Part shown: positions 6,381 through 11,895 of the stretch, piece after piece | Layout of the letters: every line of letters starts with the position of its first letter | Position numbering within the stretch: position 1 is the stretch's first letter | Assembly: GCA_018715025.1 (NCBI GenBank) | Contig: DVMK01000064.1 | Location: 1-11,895, forward strand | Length of the DNA: 11,895 bases | DNA from: Candidatus Caccousia avistercoris | GTDB taxonomy: Bacteria > Bacillota > Clostridia > Oscillospirales > Acutalibacteraceae | Reading direction: 5' to 3' | Notes under the pieces: generated by a model | Seen by the model: the letters and a program-made list of their open reading frames with translations, nothing else | Told to the model about the DNA's origin: nothing | The model's database searches: none | Program-made: the position numbers and the translations under genes

Positions 6381-6812
6381 TTACATGCCGTAAATTTCTT
6401 CCGCGGCCAGCAGGGCGACGCCCTTGGCGCGCAGATGCTCCATCGCCTTTTCGCTGTCGTCCACACGCAGAATGACAAAGGCCTTGCCCTTGTCGCGGCT
6501 GATGAAGGCGTACATATATTCCACGCTGATGTCCGCATCCGCCAGAATGCGCATGGCCTTGGCGAACTCGCCGGGGCGGTCGTCAATGCCCACGGCGATA
6601 ACGCTGGTGAGCGAGACGGTGAGGCCGGCCTCCTTCAGGGCCTTCACCGCATCCTGGGGCTTATCCACAATCAGGCGCAGGATGCCGAAGTCGCTGGTGT
6701 CCGCCACCGAGATGGCGCGGATATCCACATTCGCGCGGCCGAGGATTTCCGTGATCTCCGCCAGGCGTCCGGATTTGTTTTCTACAAAGATGGAGAGCTG
6801 CTGGATCTGCAT
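6381..6812 (-). CDS. Tandem ACT-domain protein linked to arylacetate metabolism
   Basis: This 143-residue protein is two ACT domains in a row: the first begins QLSIFVENKSGRLAEITEIL (about 4-70) and the second begins VIAVGIDDRPGEFAKAMRIL (about 72-143). ACT domains bind amino acids and usually regulate a metabolic enzyme or transport step. No enzyme domain or DNA-binding domain is attached, so it probably acts as a stand-alone sensor or partner. Two adjacent ATG codons are possible; the second, at 6812, is preferred because AGGAGG (6819-6824) lies 6 nt upstream, against only 3 nt for the first, and because the family usually opens with a short M-x-x-x-QLSIF. It closes the ligase-ior operon, 47 nt after the second ligase across a small hairpin. 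Stand-alone tandem ACT proteins of this type often sit beside phenylacetate-CoA ligase genes. An aromatic amino acid ligand is inference. Confidence 0.88.
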   Translation of the reverse strand: MQIQQLSIFVENKSGRLAEITEILGRANVDIRAISVADTSDFGILRLIVDKPQDAVKALKEAGLTVSLTSVIAVGIDDRPGEFAKAMRILADADISVEYMYAFISRDKGKAFVILRVDDSEKAMEHLRAKGVALLAAEEIYGM

Positions 6813-6832
6813 CATTATCCTCCTTTTTCTAA

Positions 6833-6849
6833 CCCCGGCCCGGCCGGGG
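6833..6849 (-). promoter_or_regulatory. Short GC hairpin between the ligase and the ACT gene
   Basis: CCCCGGC (6833-6839) pairs perfectly with GCCGGGG (6843-6849) over a 3-nt loop, between the stop of the second ligase and the ACT gene's ribosome binding site. The following minus-strand sequence is TTAGAAAAA, with no U tract. It is likely a pause, cleavage or stability element and not a terminator. Confidence 0.4.
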
Positions 6850-6859
6850 GACTGTCACA

Positions 6860-8164
6860 TCACAGGCTCCGCTTGTCAATGACCCGCTTGGCCTTCCCCT
6901 CGGAACGGGGAATGGATTTGGGCTCCAGCAGGCGGATTTTGGCTACAATGTTCAAGGTGGACTGCAGTGCGTTGGCAATGCGGTGCTCAATGGCCTCCAA
7001 GTTGCGCACCGTGTCGCTGAACATTTCCTCCGTCATTTCCACCTGTACTTCCAGGGTGTCCAGATTGTTCTTCCGATCCACCACAAGCTGATAGTTGGGA
7101 TCCATGCCCAGCTCTAGCAGGACGGATTCAATCTGAGAGGGGAACACGTTGATGCCGCGGATGATGAGCATGTCGTCGGTGCGGCCGCGGGGCTTCGTCA
7201 TGCGCACCAGGGTTCTGCCGCATTCGCACACGCTGTGGTCCAGGGCGCAGATATCGCGGGTGCGGTAGCGCATGAGGGGAAGGGCCTCCTTGCCGATGCA
7301 GGTGAACACCAGTTCGCCGTAAACGCCGTCCGGCAGGGATTCGCCGGTGTCGGGGTCGATAATCTCCGGGTAGAACATATCCTCGTTCACGTGCAGGCCG
7401 TTCTGGTACTGGCATTCGCAGGAAACGCCGGGGCCGGCGATCTCAGAAAGGCCGTAAATGTCGTAGGCCCGAATGGCAAGCAGCCGCTCAATTTCACGGC
7501 GCATCTGCTCTGTCCACGGCTCTGCGCCGAAAATGCCGGCCCGCACCCGCAGGGTCTTGGGGTCAATGCCCATGTCCCGCACAGTTTCGCCGATGTACAT
7601 GGCGTAGGAGGGGGTGCAGCAGAGAATGTCAGAGCCGTAGTCCTGCAGAATCTGCACCTGGCGCTTCGTGTTGCCGGAGGAGACGGGGATGGCCGTGGCC
7701 CCCAGCTTTTCCGCCCCGTAGTGCAGGCCAAGGCCGCCGGTGAACAGGCCGTAGCCGTAAGAAACGTGTACAAAGTCCTCCTTCGTGCCGCCCACCATGA
7801 CAATGCTGCGGGCGGCGCCTGTGGCCCAGGCGTCGATGTCGGCCTTGGTGTAGCCCACGACCGTCTGCTTTCCGGTGGTGCCGGAGGAAGCATGGATGCG
7901 GGCCAGTTCACCCTTCGGCACCGCGAACAGGCCGAAGGGGTAGTTGTCCCGCAGGTCTGTCTTGGTGGTAAAGGGCAGCTTCTTCACGTCGTCGATGGTG
8001 CGGATATCGCCGGGGAGAAGCCCCAGGTCGTCCATCCGCTTCCGGTAAACCGGTACATTGTTGTAGCAGCGCTCTACCAGCCTGCGCAGCCGCTTTGACT
8101 GGATGTAGCGCATCACCTCGCGGGAGGCGCATTCAAGTTCCGGTTGAAAATAAGTTCCCTGCAT
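6860..8164 (-). CDS. paaK: Phenylacetate-CoA ligase-like AMP-forming ligase (second copy)
   Basis: This 434-residue cytoplasmic enzyme is predicted to activate an aryl acid such as phenylacetate or indoleacetate with ATP and CoA to the aryl-acetyl-CoA, releasing AMP and PPi. Motifs of the ANL adenylating superfamily are intact: the P-loop ASSGTTGK (92-99), YGLSE (237-241), RYRTRDI (299-305), GRTDD (327-331), IIRGINVFPSQIE (334-346), and the C-terminal catalytic-lysine region GKAKR (423-427). A CECG motif at 313-316 matches the Cys-x-Cys-Gly of the PaaK family. The ATG at 8164 is chosen because GGGAG (8174-8178) lies 9 nt upstream; a TTG two codons earlier would sit only 3 nt from it. It lies 22 nt after iorB and is clearly paralogous to the first ligase. 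Which acid it prefers cannot be read from sequence. Confidence 0.93.
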   Translation of the reverse strand: MQGTYFQPELECASREVMRYIQSKRLRRLVERCYNNVPVYRKRMDDLGLLPGDIRTIDDVKKLPFTTKTDLRDNYPFGLFAVPKGELARIHASSGTTGKQTVVGYTKADIDAWATGAARSIVMVGGTKEDFVHVSYGYGLFTGGLGLHYGAEKLGATAIPVSSGNTKRQVQILQDYGSDILCCTPSYAMYIGETVRDMGIDPKTLRVRAGIFGAEPWTEQMRREIERLLAIRAYDIYGLSEIAGPGVSCECQYQNGLHVNEDMFYPEIIDPDTGESLPDGVYGELVFTCIGKEALPLMRYRTRDICALDHSVCECGRTLVRMTKPRGRTDDMLIIRGINVFPSQIESVLLELGMDPNYQLVVDRKNNLDTLEVQVEMTEEMFSDTVRNLEAIEHRIANALQSTLNIVAKIRLLEPKSIPRSEGKAKRVIDKRSL

Positions 8165-8186
8165 TGGCAATCACTCCCAAAAAAAT

Positions 8187-8768
8187 TTATGCTTCCGCTT
8201 CGTAGCCGAGAACAAAGGCTTTCTTGTTCATCTCCACGAATTTTGGCGGAACCGTTTTTTCAATGGTTTTCAGCCAGATTTCCTGTTCAGTGCCCAGGCA
8301 CCTGGCCATGGCGCCGATGAGCACCACGTTCACGGCCTTGGAGGAACCGGCCTGCTCCGCCAGGGCGAGGGCGTCCAGCGCCACCAGGGAAGCCCCCTGG
8401 TTCCGGATGGACTCCAGCAGCCCCTGGGGGTAGGCCGCGCTGCCGGTTACCACCGGCATGGGGTCAATCTGCTGGGTGTTCACCACCACGGTGCCTCCCT
8501 TTTTCAGGTAGGGGAGGAAGCGGGCGGCCTCCAGCTGCTCGAAGGCCAGCACAATGTCGGCCTCGCCGTGCTCAATGACAGGGGAATACACCTTGTCGCC
8601 GTAGCGCACGTAGGTTTCTACCGAACCGCCCCTCTGGCTCATGCCGTGCACCTCAGACACCTTCACGTCGTAGCCCAGGTCCATCATGGCGCTGCCCAGC
8701 AGGCGGCTGGCCAGCAGGGTTCCCTGGCCGCCCACACCAACAATCAAAACGCTTTTTACACTGCTCAT
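8187..8768 (-). CDS. iorB: Indolepyruvate ferredoxin oxidoreductase, beta subunit
   Basis: This 193-residue subunit belongs to the gamma-type domain of 2-oxoacid:ferredoxin oxidoreductases. With IorA it converts aryl-pyruvate and CoA to aryl-acetyl-CoA, CO2 and reduced ferredoxin. Seen are SVLIVGVGGQGTLLASRLLG (GVGGQG at 11-16), KVSEVHGMSQRGGSVETYVRYG (HGMSQRGG at 41-48), and a DIVLAFEQLEAAR strand. The ATG at 8768 overlaps the iorA stop in ATGA, and AGGAGG (8776-8781) lies 7 nt upstream, showing translational coupling to iorA. A longer reading upstream lies inside iorA and is rejected. The length and motifs match ordinary IorB. Confidence 0.95.
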   Translation of the reverse strand: MSSVKSVLIVGVGGQGTLLASRLLGSAMMDLGYDVKVSEVHGMSQRGGSVETYVRYGDKVYSPVIEHGEADIVLAFEQLEAARFLPYLKKGGTVVVNTQQIDPMPVVTGSAAYPQGLLESIRNQGASLVALDALALAEQAGSSKAVNVVLIGAMARCLGTEQEIWLKTIEKTVPPKFVEMNKKAFVLGYEAEA

Positions 8769-10507
8769 TCCGCCGCCTCCTGTGCTGTAATCGCTTTTTT
8801 CGGGCAAAGCCCCTCGCAGACGCCGCAGCCCACACACTGGGTGTAGTCGATGACGGCCTTGCCCTGGCGCATGCTGATGGCCGGGCAGCCGATGCCCAGG
8901 CAGGACTTGCAGCCAATGCATTTTTCCGTCTCTACCCGCAGCGGCGGCTTATGCTTCACATATTTCAGCAGGGCGCAGGGGCGGCGGCTGATGATGACGG
9001 AGGCGCCCTCCGACGCCAGCTCTTCCCGCACGGCCTGCTCCATTTCCTTCAGATTATACGGGTCGCATACCCGCACGTTGGGGATTCCCACCGAACGGCA
9101 CAGGGCCTCCAGGTTTACCGCGGCGGTGGGGTCGCCCTTGATGGTGTAGCCGGTGGTGGGGTTTTGCTGGTGGCCGGTCATGCCGGTAATGGAGTTGTCC
9201 AGAATAATTACCACCGAATTGCTCTGGTTGTAGGCGATGTCGATCAGGCTGGTGACGCCGGAATGGATGAAGGTGGAATCGCCGATGACCGCCACGGATT
9301 TTTTCTCCGCTTCCCGGCCCACGGCCTTGTTGTAGCCGTGCAGGGCAGAGACGGAGGCGCCCATGCAGATGGAGGTGTCCATGGCGCTCAGCGGGGCAGA
9401 GGCCCCCAGCGTGTAGCAGCCGATGTCGCCGCTCACATACACCTTCAGCTTTTTCAGCACATAGAACACGCCCCGGTGCGGGCAGCCGCAGCACATGACA
9501 GGGGGGCGCATGGGAATGGGCTGCTCCACCTGCATGATCTCCGGCTCTACCCCCAGCATGCATTTGCGGATTACGCTCTGCGAGAATTCGCCGCAGCGGG
9601 GGAAAACCTCCTTGCCAACGACAGGCACGCCGAGCTTCCGGCAGAAGGTCTCAATCACATCGTCCAGCTCTTCTATGACATAAACCTTTTTCACCAGGCC
9701 GGCGAATTTTTTCACCAGGCCCTCCGGCAGGGGGTTCACCATGCCCAGCTTCAGGTAAGAAACCGTGTCACCCAAAGCCTCTTTGGCGTACTGGTACACC
9801 GAGCCGGCGGCAATGACGCCGATCTCGCTGCCGTTGTCCTCTATGCGGTTAATTCCGCTGGTTTCGGCCCACTGGGCCAGGGCCAGGGTGCGTTCCTCCA
9901 CCAGCACATGCTTTTTGGTGGCAAAGACAGGCAGCATCACGTTCTTGGCCGGGTTCTTTTCGTAGGGCTTCAGGGGCAGCTCGGTCCGCTCCGCCAGCTC
10001 CACAATGCTGCGGGAATGAGAGATTCGGGTGGACAGCCGCAGCATGACCGGCGTGTCGAATTGCTCGGAAACCTCATAGGCCAGCTTGGTGAAGGCGCAG
10101 CACTCTGCGGAATCCGCCGGCTCCAGCATGGGAAGCTTGGCCGCAATGGCATAGTTCCGGGAATCCTGCTCGTTCTGAGAGGAGTGCATGCCCGGGTCGT
10201 CTGCCACAGCCAGCACCATGCCCCCGTTCACCCCTATGTAAGACATGGTGAACAGCGGGTCCGCCGCCACGTTCAGCCCCACGTGCTTCATGGCGCAGAA
10301 GGAACGCGCCCCGCCGAAGGAAGCCCCCGCGGCTACCTCGGCGGCCACCTTCTCGTTCGGGGCCCATTCGCAGTAAATTTCGTCGTAGTTGGCCGCCGCC
10401 TCGGTAATCTCGGTGCTGGGGGTTCCCGGGTAACTGGAAACCACCCGCACCCCGGCCTCATACAGGCCCCGGGCGACTGCTTCGTTTCCCAATAACAGCT
10501 CTTTCAT
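8765..10507 (-). CDS. iorA: Indolepyruvate ferredoxin oxidoreductase, alpha subunit
   Basis: This 580-residue subunit binds thiamine diphosphate and iron-sulfur clusters, and with IorB catalyses reversible ferredoxin-dependent oxidative decarboxylation of aryl-pyruvates. From the N-terminus: a pyrimidine-binding domain starting MKELLLGNEAVARGLYEAG with SSYPGTPSTEI (24-34), a central region, the CCGCPHRG motif (339-346), a GDIGCYTLG segment (about 360), and the thiamine diphosphate motif GDS (409-411) to DN (437-438) followed by GMTGHQQNP. The C-terminus is a two-cluster ferredoxin: cysteines 530, 533, 536, 541 and 558, 561, 564, 568. All eight ligands are present. The ATG at 10507 is chosen because GGAGG (10513-10517) lies 5 nt upstream and family members open with MKELLLGNEA; a GTG four codons earlier has no proper site. 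It lies 21 nt after the first ligase. Confidence 0.96.
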   Translation of the reverse strand: MKELLLGNEAVARGLYEAGVRVVSSYPGTPSTEITEAAANYDEIYCEWAPNEKVAAEVAAGASFGGARSFCAMKHVGLNVAADPLFTMSYIGVNGGMVLAVADDPGMHSSQNEQDSRNYAIAAKLPMLEPADSAECCAFTKLAYEVSEQFDTPVMLRLSTRISHSRSIVELAERTELPLKPYEKNPAKNVMLPVFATKKHVLVEERTLALAQWAETSGINRIEDNGSEIGVIAAGSVYQYAKEALGDTVSYLKLGMVNPLPEGLVKKFAGLVKKVYVIEELDDVIETFCRKLGVPVVGKEVFPRCGEFSQSVIRKCMLGVEPEIMQVEQPIPMRPPVMCCGCPHRGVFYVLKKLKVYVSGDIGCYTLGASAPLSAMDTSICMGASVSALHGYNKAVGREAEKKSVAVIGDSTFIHSGVTSLIDIAYNQSNSVVIILDNSITGMTGHQQNPTTGYTIKGDPTAAVNLEALCRSVGIPNVRVCDPYNLKEMEQAVREELASEGASVIISRRPCALLKYVKHKPPLRVETEKCIGCKSCLGIGCPAISMRQGKAVIDYTQCVGCGVCEGLCPKKAITAQEAAE

Positions 10508-10528
10508 TTCTGCCTCCACAATATCAAT

Positions 10529-11833
10529 TTATTCTTCTTCATTCCGCAGGTCAAGAATCCGCTTGGCCTTCCCCTGGAAGCGCTCCAGCGACTTGGGCTC
10601 TACCAGGGTGACCTTGGTTTCCAGCCCCAGCACGCTTTTCAGTCGGTCGTGGATATTCCGCTGCAGGGCTTCCAGCTTGCCGTAGCTTTGCAGCAGGTCG
10701 GCGCTTACCAGCTCCACCTTCACCTCCAGGCTGTCCATGAAGTTTTTCCGGCGGATCACCAGCTGGTAGTGAGGGCCGACGCCCTCGGTGCCCACCAGCA
10801 CGCTCTCGATCTGAGAAGGAAATACGTTGACTCCCTTGATGATCATCATGTCGTCGGTGCGGCCCATCACCTTTTCCATGCGCACATGGGTGCGGCCGCA
10901 GCGGCAGGGCTCATAATTCAGGCTGGTAATATCCTTGGTGCGGTAACGCAGCACCGGCATTCCCTCCCGCAGAAGGGTGGTTACGACCAGCTCGCCCGCC
11001 TCGCCGGGGGCCTTGTGCTCCAGGGTGTCGCTGTCGATCACCTCCGGCAGGAAGGCGTCTTCTGCAAAGTGCAGGCCGCAGCGGTACTGGCATTCGCCGG
11101 AAACGCCCGGCCCTGTCAGCTCGGTGAGGCCGTAGTTGTCGGTGACGAATATATTCAGGTTCTTTTCAATCTGCTCCCGCATTTTTTCCGTGCAGCCCTC
11201 AGAGCCCAGCAGCCCCAGGCGCAGCTTGTAAGCCTCTTTGGGGTAGGGGGATTCCCGTACCATTTCTCCCAAATACAGGGCGTAAGAGGGGGTGGCCACC
11301 AGGCCGGTTACTCCAAAATCCCGGAACATCATCAGCTGCTTGGCGGTGTTGCCCGAGGAGGCGGGGATCACCGTGGCGCCGATTTTTTCCAGCCCGTAGT
11401 GCAGGCCCAGGGCGCCGGTAAACAGGCCGTAGCCGAAGGAAATCTGAAAAATGTCCTCGTCGGTGGCCCCGGCGGCGGTGGCCACCCGCGCCACCTGGTC
11501 GGCCCACTCGTCCAGGTCCCTTTTGGTGTACACGCCCACCGTGGGCTTGCCGGTGGTGCCGGAGGAAGCATGGATGCGGACAATCTTCTTCATGGGCTGG
11601 GCCAGCATACCGAAGGGGTAATTGTCACGGATATCGTCCTTTGTGGTAAAGGGGATGTACTGCACATCGGAGAGCGTCTTGATTTTATCGCCGGTGATGC
11701 CGGCTTTTTCCAGTCTTTCATGGTAAAAGGGCACGTTTTCATAACAATAGTCCACCAAGCGCTTTAAACGCTGCAGCTGCAGTGCCTCAATCTCCACACG
11801 GCTCATGGTTTCAATGTCCTTCTGGTAAAACAA
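10529..11833 (-). CDS. paaK: Phenylacetate-CoA ligase-like AMP-forming ligase (first copy)
   Basis: This is the first gene of the minus-strand operon, 434 residues, and belongs to the same family as the ligase at 6860-8164. It is predicted to form aryl-acetyl-CoA from an aryl acid, ATP and CoA. The ASSGTTGK P-loop (89-96), YGLTE (234-238), RYRTKDI (296-302), GRTDD (324-328), IIKGVNVFPSQIE (331-343) and GKAKR (421-425) are intact, as is the RCGR cysteine motif. The most likely start is TTG at 11833, because GGGAGG (11842-11847) lies at the ideal 8 nt; a GTG at 11842 would overlap that site. The protein then opens MFYQKDIETMSR, a pattern usual for the family. A start at the internal ATG (11806) lacks a ribosome binding site. 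Substrate preference against the other copy cannot be told from sequence. Confidence 0.93.
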   Translation of the reverse strand: MFYQKDIETMSRVEIEALQLQRLKRLVDYCYENVPFYHERLEKAGITGDKIKTLSDVQYIPFTTKDDIRDNYPFGMLAQPMKKIVRIHASSGTTGKPTVGVYTKRDLDEWADQVARVATAAGATDEDIFQISFGYGLFTGALGLHYGLEKIGATVIPASSGNTAKQLMMFRDFGVTGLVATPSYALYLGEMVRESPYPKEAYKLRLGLLGSEGCTEKMREQIEKNLNIFVTDNYGLTELTGPGVSGECQYRCGLHFAEDAFLPEVIDSDTLEHKAPGEAGELVVTTLLREGMPVLRYRTKDITSLNYEPCRCGRTHVRMEKVMGRTDDMMIIKGVNVFPSQIESVLVGTEGVGPHYQLVIRRKNFMDSLEVKVELVSADLLQSYGKLEALQRNIHDRLKSVLGLETKVTLVEPKSLERFQGKAKRILDLRNEEE

Positions 11834-11841
11834 TTCCTGCA

Positions 11842-11847
11842 CCTCCC
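11842..11847 (-). promoter_or_regulatory. Ribosome binding site that fixes a TTG start for the first ligase
   Basis: GGGAGG on the minus strand lies 8 nt before TTG (11833), the standard distance, while it directly abuts GTG at 11842. This favours the rarer TTG start. Confidence 0.65.
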
Positions 11848-11882
11848 AATACGCCGGCGCTTTCGCACGGCAGCGTATTGTA
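11847..11882 (-). promoter_or_regulatory. Inverted repeat upstream of the arylacetate operon, with a possible -10 box
   Basis: On the minus strand CAATACGC (11880-11873) is matched by GCGTATTG (11854-11847), eight perfect pairs that can be extended inward through imperfect pairing. The second arm touches the ribosome binding site. TACAAT (11882-11877) resembles a -10 box overlapping the outer arm; a matching -35 would lie outside the window. It could be an operator or a 5'-leader hairpin limiting access to the ribosome binding site. Confidence 0.45.
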
Positions 11883-11895
11883 TTGTTGATAATTT

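Noticed and set aside
5666..6586. A 306-residue minus-strand open frame crossing the convergent junction
   Set aside because: It runs through both terminator hairpins and overlaps azlC, azlD and the ACT gene in the wrong frame.
8951..10495. A 514-residue plus-strand open frame
   Set aside because: It lies wholly antisense to iorA, where all cysteine and thiamine motifs are intact.
10649..11767. A 372-residue plus-strand open frame
   Set aside because: It is antisense to the first ligase and has no motif or ribosome binding site of note.

Overview
The window looks like chromosomal DNA of a GC-rich anaerobic member of the Clostridia (Bacillota), plausibly an Oscillospirales-type gut bacterium. 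This rests on strong AGGAGG ribosome binding sites, a T-box leader, near-consensus sigma-A promoters, and a ferredoxin-dependent 2-oxoacid oxidoreductase with CoA ligases. The taxonomic placement is inference; no marker gene for species is present.

Layout. (1) 1-840: the C-terminal-side piece of an IS3-family transposase runs off the left edge on the minus strand and is cut off near 320. It is followed by a gene-free stretch with a 39-bp imperfect direct repeat and a long terminator-like hairpin. (2) 845-1906 (+): a single gene for a DUF4185/BNR-type beta-propeller-like protein, preceded by a good promoter. (3) 1951-6220 (+): a leucine operon. A perfect consensus promoter (TTGACA, 17 nt, TATAAT) drives a leucine T-box riboswitch (CUC specifier, UGGU acceptor bulge, terminator/antiterminator), then leuA, leuB, and the AzlC/AzlD branched-chain amino acid exporter pair. 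leuC and leuD are not here. (4) 6221-6380: two strong hairpin terminators separate converging operons. (5) 6381-11895 (-): a second operon read right to left: a phenylacetate-CoA-ligase-like gene, iorA, iorB, a second phenylacetate-CoA-ligase-like gene, and a tandem ACT-domain protein. All five are tightly packed.

How the genes work together. The leucine operon makes two of the enzymes for leucine synthesis and is predicted to be transcribed when uncharged tRNA-Leu accumulates. It oddly also carries a putative leucine-family exporter. The opposing operon interconverts aryl-pyruvates and aryl-acetates through aryl-acetyl-CoA: IorAB handles the oxidative decarboxylation (or the reverse carboxylation) with ferredoxin, and the two AMP-forming ligases handle acid and CoA thioester. 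The ACT protein is the likely amino-acid-sensing partner. No wholly new system is evident; the most interesting points are the exporter under leucine-starvation control, the twin ligases around iorAB with the linked ACT protein, and the small regulatory hairpins.
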